Shown here: positions 8,974 to 17,551 of the stretch, piece by piece | Layout of the letters: each line of letters starts with the position of its first letter | How positions within the stretch are numbered: the first letter of the stretch is position 1 | Source: Allocoprobacillus sp002160865 | Lineage (GTDB): Bacteria > Bacillota_I > Bacilli_A > Erysipelotrichales > Coprobacillaceae | Reading direction: 5' to 3' | Assembly: GCF_042850985.1 (NCBI RefSeq) | Contig: NZ_AP031415.1 | Span: 1-64,000 of the forward strand | DNA: 64,000 nt | Notes under the pieces: model-generated | Database searches by the model: none | What the model saw: the letters and a program-made list of their open reading frames with translations, nothing else | Told to the model about the DNA's origin: nothing | Program-made: the position numbers and the translations under genes

Positions 8974-10882
8974 AGTTCAACACAGTTATAATGAATCTGA
9001 TATTCAAGTCTTAGAAGGATTAGAAGCTGTTAGAAAAAGACCAGGTATGTATATTGGTTCAACGTCTTCTAGAGGTTTACATCATTTGGTATGGGAAATT
9101 GTTGATAACTCTATTGATGAAGCTTTAGCTGGATTTTGTAGTGAAATTAAAGTGATTTTAGAAGAAGGCGATGTTGTCAAGGTTATTGATAATGGACGTG
9201 GTATGCCAACAGGTGTTCATGCGAAAACAGGTAAGAGTACAGTTGAAACAATTTTAACTGTTTTACATGCTGGTGGTAAATTTGGTGGTGGAGGCTACAA
9301 AGTTTCAGGTGGTCTACATGGTGTTGGTGCCAGCGTTGTTAATGCATTGAGTGAATGGTTAGAAGTTTATGTACATAGAGATGGTCATATTTATTATCAA
9401 AGATTTGAAAAAGGTGGACAACCTGTTGAAGATTTAAAGATTATTGGTGATTGTGATGATACTGGAACAACAGTTACTTTTAAAGCTGATCCTTTGATTT
9501 TTGAAGAAACAACTGTATATGATTATGAAACATTAAATCAGAGAATCCGTGAATTGGCTTTCTTAAATAAAGGATTGAAATTAATTTTAGAAGATCATAG
9601 ACAGACACCACATAAGAAAAATGAATATCACTATGAAGGTGGTATTAAAGAATATGTTGCTTATTTGAATCGTAATAAAACGCCTATTCATGAAGAAATT
9701 ATTTATGTAGAAGATGAAATAGATGATATTAAAGTTGAAGTTGGTATGCAATATAATGATGGATATCAGCCAAATATCTACTCTTTCTGTAATAATATTA
9801 ATACACATGAAGGGGGAACTCATGAAGAAGGTTTCCGTCTTGCTTTAACAAGAGTCATTAATAATTATGCAAAAAATAATAATTACCTGAAAAAAGATGA
9901 AGAATCTTTAAGTGGGGATGATTGCCGTGAAGGGTTAACAGCGATTATTTCAGTGAAGCATCCTGATCCTCAATATGAAGGGCAGACAAAAACAAAATTA
10001 GGAAATGCTGAAGTGAGAAAAATCGCAAGTAATATCATTTCAACAGCGTTAGATAAATTCTTATTAGAAAATCCAAATACTGCACAAATTATTATCAATA
10101 AAGCTATTGTTGCAAGTCGTGCCAGAATGGCAGCCAAACGTGCCAGAGAAATGACAAGAAGAAAAACAGCTTTAGATAGTATTGCCTTGCCAGGTAAATT
10201 AGCTGACTGCTCATCTAAGGATCCTAGTGAATGTGAAGTATTCATTGTCGAAGGGGATTCTGCCGGTGGTAGTGCCAAGATGGGTAGAGATCGTAGAACT
10301 CAGGCCATTTTGCCATTACGTGGTAAGATTTTAAATGTTGAAAAATCAAGATTAGATAGAATTTTAGGAAATGCTGAAATTCGTTCGATGATTACAGCTT
10401 TTGGAACGGGTATTGGTGAAGAATTTGATATTAGTAAATTAAGATATCATAAAATTGTCATCATGACCGATGCCGATGTTGATGGTGGACATATTCGTAT
10501 TTTGATGTTGACATTCTTATATCGTTTCTTAAAGCCATTAATTGAAGAAGGATATGTGTATGCTGCACAGCCACCATTATATTTATTGAAACATGGAAAA
10601 GAAGAATATTATTTATATTCTGATTATGAATTGGAAAAGAAAAAAGAAGAAATTGGTGAAAATGCCAAAATTTCTATTCAGCGTTATAAAGGTTTAGGAG
10701 AAATGAATGCTGAACAGTTATGGGATACAACAATGAATCCAGAACATCGTGTTTTATGGCAAATTGATTTAGATGATGCGATGCAGGCTGATGCTATGTT
10801 TGATATGTTGATGGGTGAAAAAGTTGAACCAAGACGTGAATTTATTCAAGAAAATGCACAAATGGCAGAATTAGACTTATAG
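8960..10882 (+). CDS. gyrB: DNA gyrase subunit B
   Basis: ATPase subunit of gyrase, which introduces negative supercoils. The 640-residue protein has the GHKL ATP-binding motifs (VDNSIDEALAG, DNGRGMP, GLHGVGASVVNALS), a transducer domain, and the TOPRIM metal-binding motifs EGDSAGGSA and DADVDGGHI. It ends with the RYKGLGEMN and DL tail region typical of GyrB. It overlaps the end of recF and has an AAAGGAGA ribosome site. gyrA follows after 15 bases. Confidence 0.98.
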   Translation: MEENKVQHSYNESDIQVLEGLEAVRKRPGMYIGSTSSRGLHHLVWEIVDNSIDEALAGFCSEIKVILEEGDVVKVIDNGRGMPTGVHAKTGKSTVETILTVLHAGGKFGGGGYKVSGGLHGVGASVVNALSEWLEVYVHRDGHIYYQRFEKGGQPVEDLKIIGDCDDTGTTVTFKADPLIFEETTVYDYETLNQRIRELAFLNKGLKLILEDHRQTPHKKNEYHYEGGIKEYVAYLNRNKTPIHEEIIYVEDEIDDIKVEVGMQYNDGYQPNIYSFCNNINTHEGGTHEEGFRLALTRVINNYAKNNNYLKKDEESLSGDDCREGLTAIISVKHPDPQYEGQTKTKLGNAEVRKIASNIISTALDKFLLENPNTAQIIINKAIVASRARMAAKRAREMTRRKTALDSIALPGKLADCSSKDPSECEVFIVEGDSAGGSAKMGRDRRTQAILPLRGKILNVEKSRLDRILGNAEIRSMITAFGTGIGEEFDISKLRYHKIVIMTDADVDGGHIRILMLTFLYRFLKPLIEEGYVYAAQPPLYLLKHGKEEYYLYSDYELEKKKEEIGENAKISIQRYKGLGEMNAEQLWDTTMNPEHRVLWQIDLDDAMQADAMFDMLMGEKVEPRREFIQENAQMAELDL

Positions 10883-10897
10883 TAAAGGAGAGAAAAA

Positions 10898-13360
10898 ATG
10901 GAAGAACGTGGAATTAAGAAAAGATCATTAACAAAAGAAATGAAACAATCCTTTATCAATTATGCCATGTCAGTTATTGTTCAAAGAGCTTTACCAGATG
11001 TGAGAGATGGATTAAAGCCTGTTCAAAGAAGAATTGTGCATGGAATGAATGAACTTGGATGTTATAGTGATAAACCATATAAGAAATCAGCGCGTATTGT
11101 TGGGGAAGTTATGGGGAAATACCATCCTCATGGTGACTCTTCAATCTATGAAGCTTTAGTTCGTATGGCACAGGATTTCAGTTATCGTTATATGTTAGTA
11201 GACGGTCATGGAAACTTTGGTTCTATTGATGGTGATGGCGCTGCGGCACAACGTTATACTGAAGCCAGAATGTCTAAGATTTCTATGGAAATGGTGAGAG
11301 ATATTAATAAAGATACAGTCAATTTTATTCCTAACTATGATGGTGAAGAATCAGAACCAGAAGTTATGCCATCACGTTTCCCTAACTTATTAGTCAATGG
11401 GACAACAGGAATTGCGGTTGGTATGGCTACAAATATTCCACCTCATAATTTAGGTGAAGTCATTGATGCCATATTGGCTGTTTCTCATAATCCTGATATT
11501 ACGATTCTAGAATTAATGGAAAATTATATTCAGGGACCTGATTTTCCAACAGGAGCTTATATTTTAGGTAAATCAGCGATTAAAAAAGCTTATGAAACTG
11601 GTAATGGCTTAATTGTCATGAGAGCGAAAACGGATATTATTGATATTCATGGTGGTAAAAAAGCTATTGTTGTTACTGAAATACCATATATGGTCAATAA
11701 AGCTCGTTTAATCGAAAAAATGGCTGAACATGTTAAAGAAAAACGTATTGAAGGTATTACAGAAATACGTGATGAATCTAACCGTGAAGGTATTCGTATT
11801 ATGATTGAACTTCGTAAAGATGTTCAACCAGAAGTTATTTTAAATCAGTTATTTAAATTAACAGCTTTACAGACAACATTTGGTGTCAATTCTATTGCCT
11901 TAGTGAATAACCAACCTCAAACTTTAAATCTAAAACAAATGATTACTTACTATCTTGATCATCAAGAAGAAGTGATTAGAAGAAGAACAGCTTATGATTT
12001 AAAGAAAGCTGAAGATCGTGCTCATATTTTAGATGGTTTAAAAAGAGCATTAGATCAGATTGATGCTATTATTGAACTCATTCGTTCATCACGAACAACA
12101 GAAATTATTCAACAGAGATTGATGGATGAATTTGATATGTCTGATCGACAAGCAAAAGCAATCAGAGAAATGCAGCTTCAAAGATTAGCTGGTTTGGAAA
12201 GAGAAAAGATTGAAAATGAATTAAATCAATTATTAGAATTGATTGCTGATTTAAAAGATATCCTTGCAAAAAGAGAAAGAATATTAGAAATTATTGAAAA
12301 AGAATTATTAGAAATTAAAGCTAAATTTGCTGATAAGAGAAGAACTGAAATTATTCAAGGAACATTTGATTTAGAAGATGAAGATTTAATTCCAGTCGAA
12401 GATGTGATTATTTCTTTAACTTCTAATGGATATGTCAAACGTATGCCTGTTGATACTTATAAAACACAAAATAGAGGTGGTAGAGGTATCAAAGGTATGG
12501 GAACCAATGAGGATGATATTGTGGATGCTCTTATTCATATGAGTACTCATGATGATTTATTATTCTTTACAAACTTTGGTAAAGTCTATCGTTTAAAAGG
12601 ATATAATATTCCTGAATTTGGTAGAACTGCTAAAGGATTACCTGTTGTTAATTTATTAAATCTAGATAAAGATGAAAGTGTTAAATCTATGATTTCTATT
12701 GATAAAGATGATATTGATGAAGATAAGAATCTATATCTATTCTTTGTGACATTAAATGGTTTAGTTAAGAAAACTTCTATTGAAGAATTTAAAAATATTA
12801 GACAGTCTGGTAAGATTGCGATTAATTTAAAAGATGAAGATCAGTTGGTTGCTGTGAAATTAACAAAAGAAAATGAAGAAATTCTTGTTGCAGCATCTAA
12901 TGGAAAATTAATTAGATTTAATGAAAATGATGTCAGACCAATGGGTAGAACAGCATCTGGTGTCAAAGGTATTAATGTAGATGGTAGTCATGTTGTAGGT
13001 ATGACAACAAATGGAGAAGGACAATATATTATGGCTATAAGTGAAAATGGTTATGGTAAGATGTCTCCAATAGAAGATTACCGTGAATCACATCGTGGTG
13101 GTAAAGGTGTGAAAACGATTAATACGACTGAAAAAACAGGACAATTGGTAGCTTTAAGAGCTGTTAATGGTGATGAAGATTTATTAATCATGACAAGTGA
13201 AGGAATCATGATTAGACTTCCAATGGAACAAGTAAAATTAGCTGGAAGAAATACTCAAGGTGTTAGATTGATTAAAGTTGCTGAAGGATCAATTGTTTCA
13301 AGTGTAGAAGTTGTATCTAAATCAGAAGAAGAAATTGAAGAAAATGAAGTAACAAAATAA
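10898..13360 (+). CDS. gyrA: DNA gyrase subunit A
   Basis: Breakage-reunion subunit of gyrase. In 820 residues it has the winged-helix/tower core with catalytic Y120 (AAQRYTEAR) and a C-terminal beta-pinwheel with a GyrA-box-like repeat (QNRGGRGIKGM). The quinolone-resistance region reads HPHGDSSIYEA: S81 corresponds to E. coli S83 and E85 to D87, so both are the usual drug-sensitive residues for Gram-positives. A strong terminator follows 15 bases after the stop. Confidence 0.98.
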   Translation: MEERGIKKRSLTKEMKQSFINYAMSVIVQRALPDVRDGLKPVQRRIVHGMNELGCYSDKPYKKSARIVGEVMGKYHPHGDSSIYEALVRMAQDFSYRYMLVDGHGNFGSIDGDGAAAQRYTEARMSKISMEMVRDINKDTVNFIPNYDGEESEPEVMPSRFPNLLVNGTTGIAVGMATNIPPHNLGEVIDAILAVSHNPDITILELMENYIQGPDFPTGAYILGKSAIKKAYETGNGLIVMRAKTDIIDIHGGKKAIVVTEIPYMVNKARLIEKMAEHVKEKRIEGITEIRDESNREGIRIMIELRKDVQPEVILNQLFKLTALQTTFGVNSIALVNNQPQTLNLKQMITYYLDHQEEVIRRRTAYDLKKAEDRAHILDGLKRALDQIDAIIELIRSSRTTEIIQQRLMDEFDMSDRQAKAIREMQLQRLAGLEREKIENELNQLLELIADLKDILAKRERILEIIEKELLEIKAKFADKRRTEIIQGTFDLEDEDLIPVEDVIISLTSNGYVKRMPVDTYKTQNRGGRGIKGMGTNEDDIVDALIHMSTHDDLLFFTNFGKVYRLKGYNIPEFGRTAKGLPVVNLLNLDKDESVKSMISIDKDDIDEDKNLYLFFVTLNGLVKKTSIEEFKNIRQSGKIAINLKDEDQLVAVKLTKENEEILVAASNGKLIRFNENDVRPMGRTASGVKGINVDGSHVVGMTTNGEGQYIMAISENGYGKMSPIEDYRESHRGGKGVKTINTTEKTGQLVALRAVNGDEDLLIMTSEGIMIRLPMEQVKLAGRNTQGVRLIKVAEGSIVSSVEVVSKSEEEIEENEVTK

Positions 13361-13375
13361 GATTTTGTTAACACG

Positions 13376-13413
13376 AAAAATAGGATCTCTTTTATAAAAG
13401 ATCCTATTTTTTT
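13376..13413 (+). terminator. Terminator of gyrA
   Basis: AAAAATAGGATCT (13376-13388) pairs with AGATCCTATTTTT (13399-13411) around a short A/T loop. The flanking A and T runs make it able to act in both directions, although no convergent gene needs it here. Confidence 0.9.
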
Positions 13414-13494
13414 ATGAGATATGCTAATCCTTTCTTTGAAGAAAAATATAATATATAATAGAGTTATACAAAGTAAATAGAAAGAAGGAGAAAT

Positions 13495-13866
13495 ATGTTT
13501 TTTAGACGAAAACCAAAAACAAATTATTATAATACATCAATGTTTGATAACAACGATTTTGCAAATATGGTTATAAAAAAAATAAATAGTTATCCTGAAA
13601 TTATTTCTATAGAAATAGAAACTGGAAAGATTATCATTAATCCTAAAAATATTTTAGGTGAAGAATTTTGGTATAGTGGTTATGGATATGATTATATGAC
13701 GTTCGAACAGACAACCATCTTTGCACATTGGATTCATGAACATATGAATCATAATGAACTGTATGAATGTACTACATATACAAAATGTGGTGGTGGTGGA
13801 GAATTTCCAGTAGATATTATCGTTCGAATAGGTAATAATCCTTATGCCCCATTAAAAAAATGGTAA
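13495..13866 (+). CDS. Hypothetical protein
   Basis: A 123-residue soluble protein that I do not recognise. It has a basic start, an alternating strand region (IISIEIETGKIIINPKN), a Tyr/Gly-rich turn (WYSGYGYDYMTF), a His-rich helix (FAHWIHEHMNH) and a Cys-Gly patch (CTTYTKCGGGGEF). No signal peptide or membrane helix is seen. AGAAGGAG lies 8 bases before the ATG and a TATAAT-like box about 45 bases upstream, so it is probably a genuine single-gene transcript. Confidence 0.6.
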   Translation: MFFRRKPKTNYYNTSMFDNNDFANMVIKKINSYPEIISIEIETGKIIINPKNILGEEFWYSGYGYDYMTFEQTTIFAHWIHEHMNHNELYECTTYTKCGGGGEFPVDIIVRIGNNPYAPLKKW

Positions 13867-13918
13867 TAAATTAGTGATTTTTAAAATCAAAAAGAGAAAT
13901 CGTAACAAATGATATGAT

Positions 13919-13971
13919 AACCTCCCAGTAGACAGTGTAAATAATAAAACACTGATACGGGAAGTTTTTAT
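13919..13971 (+). terminator. Long imperfect hairpin with T run
   Basis: The bases from 13919 to 13938 pair with 13950-13967 over about 17 positions with small mismatches (core CAGTGT with ACACTG, GTA with TAC, CCC with GGG), and TTTTTAT follows. It may be the terminator of the gene at 13495, although it sits about 50 bases after the stop. No coding content is visible from 13867 to 14047. Confidence 0.5.
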
Positions 13972-14047
13972 ATTGTAAAGAAAAAGTAAATATTCTAAAG
14001 GAGTAAAAATAGAAATATGCAAACTGTGTTCACATAAATCCTATCAA

Positions 14048-14383
14048 TTATTCATAATTCTGAATTGCTTCTTTAAATTTATCTAAAAAAGCATCTTCAC
14101 CTAAAGTATTGATTTTAAAAAACACAGCCTGACTTCCACCAGAACTAATGGCAGTGACATGAAGATGATTTTGATATTCTGTTATCGTGATAGATAGACT
14201 TAATCGGTTTCCTCCTGTATAACTATATCTCTCTAATATTAAAATACCAACATGAACATCATGTATATCATAATAATGTTCATCTTCAATGGAAGCAGAA
14301 AAGCTTGATTTGATTAATTCATTCTTTAAAAATTGACAAAAATGCTGAAAAGAACCATGTAGTTCACAAGAATATTTAGCCAT
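14048..14383 (-). CDS. DUF6054-like protein
   Basis: A 111-residue protein with alternating strands and a conserved-looking core (ERYSYTGGNRLSL, then ISSGGSQAVFFKINTLGEDAFLD). From memory this matches a small uncharacterised Firmicutes family listed as DUF6054; I could not run a search. It has no signal peptide or membrane helix. GGAGG lies 7 bases before the ATG on the minus strand. It is convergent with the hypothetical gene at 13495. Function unknown. Confidence 0.65.
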   Translation of the reverse strand: MAKYSCELHGSFQHFCQFLKNELIKSSFSASIEDEHYYDIHDVHVGILILERYSYTGGNRLSLSITITEYQNHLHVTAISSGGSQAVFFKINTLGEDAFLDKFKEAIQNYE

Positions 14384-14515
14384 AATTATTCCTCCTTATT
14401 TATAGATTATCATGAAGTTTTGAAAATCATGTGTATTTTATATATTCATATCATTTCAACAATATTTGACAAATATCTTGATCTTTTCTACAATATCTGT
14501 AAGTAGGTGAAATGA

Positions 14516-15127
14516 ATGAAAAAAATACAAATCAGTCAAACTTTAAAAAATATTATTGTTATTGTTGTGATAGCAGTTGTTTTCTTTTTTGTTGGAAAAG
14601 TATGGCCAAGTGGTGAAGAACCAACAGCCATTACAAGTGATTTATTGTCACAGCAAATTCAAGGTATTAGCGAATTAGCAAGTGTAGAATATAATTATAC
14701 TAATATGGGAAAATATGAAAACCAGGTGACTTTTTATGGTTGGAAAGTCCCTTTTACAACAAAGAGTTTCATTTTATCTTATGATGGAAAAATAAAAGCA
14801 GGAATAGATATGAGCTTAGTAGAAGTCAATGTTCATGGTCAAAATATTGATATAACAATACCACAAGCTAAAATCCTATCTCATGAAATTGATCAGGAAA
14901 GTATTGAAGTTTTTGATGAAACAAAAAATATATTTAATCAGATTAGTATTACTGATTATAATCAATTTGCGATAGATCAAAAAAAGAGCATGGAAAGTAA
15001 AGCACAAGAAAAAGGATTATTGGAAGAAGCTCAAAATAAAGCTAAAGAAACAATACAAACATTTGTAGAATCAATGTATTCATCTTCAGATGATTATAAA
15101 ATTGAAATAAAGATGGCAGAATCTTAA
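14516..15127 (+). CDS. DUF4230 membrane-anchored protein
   Basis: A 203-residue protein with one N-terminal membrane helix (about residues 11-28) and an extracellular mixed alpha/beta domain. The phrase ISELASVEYNYTNMG and the following strand pattern are typical of the DUF4230 family, whose function is unknown. The C-terminal third (about 150-195) is a charged helix rich in Lys, Glu and Ala. AGGTGA lies 6 bases before the start. The stop codon lies inside its own terminator. Confidence 0.8.
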   Translation: MKKIQISQTLKNIIVIVVIAVVFFFVGKVWPSGEEPTAITSDLLSQQIQGISELASVEYNYTNMGKYENQVTFYGWKVPFTTKSFILSYDGKIKAGIDMSLVEVNVHGQNIDITIPQAKILSHEIDQESIEVFDETKNIFNQISITDYNQFAIDQKKSMESKAQEKGLLEEAQNKAKETIQTFVESMYSSSDDYKIEIKMAES

Positions 15128-15144
15128 GATGTTCTGCTTTTTTT
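15116..15144 (+). terminator. Terminator overlapping the DUF4230 stop codon
   Basis: GCAGAA (15116-15121) pairs with TTCTGC (15132-15137), followed by T7. The stop codon at 15125-15127 is in the loop. Confidence 0.85.
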
Positions 15145-15206
15145 GTTGAAATATGTAAAGTTTATAGTATAATGTTAGAAGTTTGGAGATAAGTGGGAGG
15201 TTATAT

Positions 15207-16550
15207 ATGAAATCAAAACAAAGTGGTAAGAAATTAGCAAAGAAAATGATTATTGCTTTAATTTGTGGTTTGGTTGCTGGATTAGGTTGTATCTTATTAA
15301 GAGAAAACTTATTAGCAAGTGGACAGGAATCTTTATGGAATACTATTAATAATGTATTATTCCAAGACATTACAGCTGAAGGTGCTAATAATGCAATTGG
15401 GATATTTTATATTGTAGGGCAATTATTTGTAAATGCATTACAATTAATTATTGTTCCAATGGTATTTGTGTCTATTATTTTAGCTATTTGTGTTATTACT
15501 GATACAAAGAAGCTAGGAAGAATTTCTTCTAAAACAATAGGAACATTCCTTATAACAACAGTATGTGCTTTAGTTTGGGCTGGTATTATCGGTTCAATTG
15601 TTTATCATTTAGGAGCATTTAATGCTGTACATGCTGATAACTTAGTGATTCAACAAGGAGCTGTAGGTTCTAATCCATTAAATATCATTGTATCAGTGAT
15701 TCCTAATAATTTAATTAATGCATTTACAAATAATGGTAATGTTTTAGCAGTTGTTTTCTTAGCAGTAGCGATTGGACTTGCGATGAATCAATTAAAAGAT
15801 AAAACAAAAACATTAAAGAAATTATTAATTGAATGTAGTGATATTATTTCAGTTTGTTTATCATTTATAATTACAAAATGTGCACCATATGCAATATTTT
15901 GTTTATTAACAAGAACATTTGCAATCTATGGAATTGACTATTTATTACCTGCTTTAGCTTATGTCTTAACAGTTCTATTTGCTTTGTTTGTTTATTTGTT
16001 TATAGCTTATCCTATCTATTTAATGGTGATGGGAAAAATCAATCCAAAACCATTTATGCGTAAAATACCAAAAGTTGCTTTATTTGGTTTTTCAACATCA
16101 TCAAGTGCAGCAACATTACCATTAAATAAAGAAACAACAGTTCATGAATTGGGTGTAAGTGATGAAATAGCTTCATTTGTTTTACCATTAGGAATGACAA
16201 TTAATATGGATGGTACAGCCATCATGCAAGTTATTGCTGCTATATTTATTGCAGCAAGTTCTGGTTATGATGTATCTTTAACATCTATGGCAGTCATTGC
16301 ATTTCTCGCTTTAATTGCATCAGTAGGTACACCTGCTGCACCAGGAGCAGGAGCTGTTATCTTATTTACTATTTTGACTGGTATGGGATATACAAATGAT
16401 GGGGCATTATTGGCTTATTCATTAATTTTAGCAATCAACAGACCAATTGAAATGCTTGTCACATCTTTAAATGTTGTTGGTGATTCAGCAACTTCTGTTA
16501 TTGTTGGTAAAAAAGAAAATATGTTAGATGAAGATATTTATCATAGTTAA
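15207..16550 (+). CDS. Dicarboxylate/amino acid:cation symporter (DAACS family)
   Basis: Inner-membrane sodium- or proton-coupled carrier for glutamate/aspartate, serine/threonine or C4-dicarboxylates. The 447-residue protein has the family's eight-helix, two-hairpin layout with the serine-rich hairpin SSSAAT (298-303) and the helix-7 motif GMTINMDGTA (329-338). The second hairpin motif GTPAAPGAG is also present. The start is the ATG at 15207 with GGGAGG 6 bases upstream; an in-frame TTG at 15183 has no ribosome site. Which substrate it carries cannot be decided from sequence alone. Confidence 0.92.
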   Translation: MKSKQSGKKLAKKMIIALICGLVAGLGCILLRENLLASGQESLWNTINNVLFQDITAEGANNAIGIFYIVGQLFVNALQLIIVPMVFVSIILAICVITDTKKLGRISSKTIGTFLITTVCALVWAGIIGSIVYHLGAFNAVHADNLVIQQGAVGSNPLNIIVSVIPNNLINAFTNNGNVLAVVFLAVAIGLAMNQLKDKTKTLKKLLIECSDIISVCLSFIITKCAPYAIFCLLTRTFAIYGIDYLLPALAYVLTVLFALFVYLFIAYPIYLMVMGKINPKPFMRKIPKVALFGFSTSSSAATLPLNKETTVHELGVSDEIASFVLPLGMTINMDGTAIMQVIAAIFIAASSGYDVSLTSMAVIAFLALIASVGTPAAPGAGAVILFTILTGMGYTNDGALLAYSLILAINRPIEMLVTSLNVVGDSATSVIVGKKENMLDEDIYHS

Positions 16551-16577
16551 GTAGACTCAAATTGAGTTTACTTTTTT
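16549..16577 (+). terminator. Terminator of the symporter gene
   Basis: AAGTAGACTCAA (16549-16560) pairs with TTGAGTTTACTT (16562-16573) with one G-T pair, followed by T6. The stop codon touches the left arm. Confidence 0.85.
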
Positions 16578-16786
16578 AATTACTATATTTGCTTAAAGTA
16601 AATGTCAAAAATAAATCTACACTTTCTAGATAATATAGAATCTAATTTTTGATATTGATATAATGCAGATGGAACAGCAATAACGGTAGGTGGTTATGCC
16701 TTAGTCGTGGGACGAAGGCACGTGATCCTTCGTTGACATAGATATCCATTTAATAGATGGAAATATGAAAAACGGAGGTGATACAC

Positions 16787-16903
16787 ATGACATCTTATGA
16801 GATGGTCATGATAATGTTAGGCATACTGACATTTATCATGACAATGATAAGTGTTATAGTGAAATTGCTTCTTATTATTATTGATAAGAGTACAAAAAAA
16901 TAA
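16787..16903 (+). CDS. Small membrane toxin of holin-like/TxpA type, copy 1
   Basis: A 38-residue peptide: a short polar start (MTSYEMVM), one hydrophobic helix (about residues 7-32) and a basic tail (DKSTKK). This is the design of type I toxin peptides such as TxpA/BsrG and the putative holin-like toxin family, which insert into the membrane. A very strong GGAGGTGAT ribosome site (16774-16782) lies 4 bases before the ATG. The extended -10 TGATATAAT (16656-16664) predicts transcription from about 16671, giving a leader of about 116 bases with hairpin ACGAAGG/CCTTCGT (16712-16733). Identification is by composition and context; no homology search was possible. Confidence 0.85.
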   Translation: MTSYEMVMIMLGILTFIMTMISVIVKLLLIIIDKSTKK

Positions 16904-16986
16904 CTACCTCGTGCTTAGGATAAATTGAGATAGTTATTTTTCTCAAACAAATCTAAGGCATAACCGCTTATTGGCTGTTCCTTTTC
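16894..16986 (-). ncRNA. Predicted antisense antitoxin RNA, copy 1
   Basis: On the minus strand a near-consensus promoter, TTGACT (17021-17016), a 17-base spacer and TATAAT (16998-16993), predicts a start near 16986. The transcript would run back through the 3' untranslated region of the toxin mRNA. It would end after the hairpin formed by 16927-16938 and 16899-16910, which is followed on this strand by a T run (16900-16894). The result is an RNA of about 93 bases overlapping the toxin mRNA tail-to-tail, the same geometry as RatA/TxpA in Bacillus subtilis. Confidence 0.75.
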
Positions 16987-17236
16987 AATTACATTATAGT
17001 TTATGTTATTTTAGAAGTCAATATACAAAGAATGATATTTGCTTAAAGTAAATATCGAAAATAAATCTACACTTTCTAGATAATATAGAATCTAATTTTT
17101 GATATTGATATAATGCAGATGGAACAGCAATAACGGTAGGTGGTTATGCCTTAGTCGTGGGACGAAGGCACGTGATCCTTCGTTGACATAGATATCCATT
17201 TAATAAATGGAAATATGAAAGACGGAGGTGATGGAC

Positions 17237-17353
17237 ATGACATCTTATGAGATGGTCATGATAGTGTTAGGAATACTGACATTTATCATGACAATGATAA
17301 ATGTTATAGTGAAATTACTTCTTATTATTATTGATAAGAGTACAAAAAAATAA
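17237..17353 (+). CDS. Small membrane toxin of holin-like/TxpA type, copy 2
   Basis: A 38-residue peptide differing from copy 1 at only two positions (Met10 to Val, Ser22 to Asn), both conservative for a membrane helix. It has the same GGAGGTGAT ribosome site, here followed by ATGGAC, so an in-frame ATG at 17231 exists but overlaps the ribosome site and is unlikely to be used. The sense -10 TATAAT is at 17109-17114 and the leader hairpin at 17162-17183. Retention of the reading frame with few changes suggests selection or a recent duplication. Confidence 0.85.
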   Translation: MTSYEMVMIVLGILTFIMTMINVIVKLLLIIIDKSTKK

Positions 17354-17439
17354 CTACCTCGTGCTTAGGGAAAATTGAGGTAGTTATTTCTCCTTAATTT
17401 AATCTAAGGCATAACCGTTTATCGGCTGTTCCTTTTTTC
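17344..17439 (-). ncRNA. Predicted antisense antitoxin RNA, copy 2
   Basis: The minus-strand promoter is stronger than in copy 1: consensus TTGACA (17474-17469), a 17-base spacer and TATAAT (17451-17446). The predicted start is near 17439. The transcript ends after the perfect 12-bp stem of 17377-17388 with 17349-17360 and its T run (17350-17344). It differs from the copy 1 RNA at several positions within the region that would contact the mRNA, for example at 17416-17424. Confidence 0.75.
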
Positions 17440-17551
17440 AATTACATTATAGTTTATGTCATTTTAGATGTCAATATACGAATAAATATATCTATTTATA
17501 TGAATATTTAATAATGTTATAATATATTTAAAAAGTAGAGGTGTTTTAAAG

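Larger units (their letters stand above)
16585..17026. repeat. Tandem toxin-antitoxin repeat, copy 1
   Basis: About 442 bp that recur almost unchanged at 17035. The unit starts with ATATTTGCTTAAAGTAAAT and ends at GTCAATATAC, and contains a sense promoter, a structured leader, a 38-residue membrane-peptide ORF, a hairpin, and an antisense promoter pointing back. With copy 2 it fills the 1-kb stretch between the symporter gene and the acetyltransferase gene; nothing else is seen there. Confidence 0.95.
17035..17479. repeat. Tandem toxin-antitoxin repeat, copy 2
   Basis: Second copy of the unit at 16585, offset by 450 bp, with scattered single-base differences and 1-2 base length differences in the 3' part. 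Both peptide ORFs, both ribosome sites, both hairpins and both antisense promoters are intact, so neither copy shows decay. Confidence 0.95.

Noticed and set aside
9970..10278. 102-codon open frame on the minus strand inside gyrB
   Set aside because: It is fully covered by the highly conserved gyrB TOPRIM region and has no ribosome site; it is a shadow frame.
13867..14047. Possible small RNA gene or mobile-element remnant around the long imperfect hairpin
   Set aside because: No promoter, no target duplications and no second copy in the window; a terminator is the simpler reading.
16585..17479. Tandem repeat as a CRISPR array or insertion-sequence ends
   Set aside because: Only two long units of about 445 bp, with coding and promoter content; no short spaced repeats, no transposase and no terminal inverted repeats.
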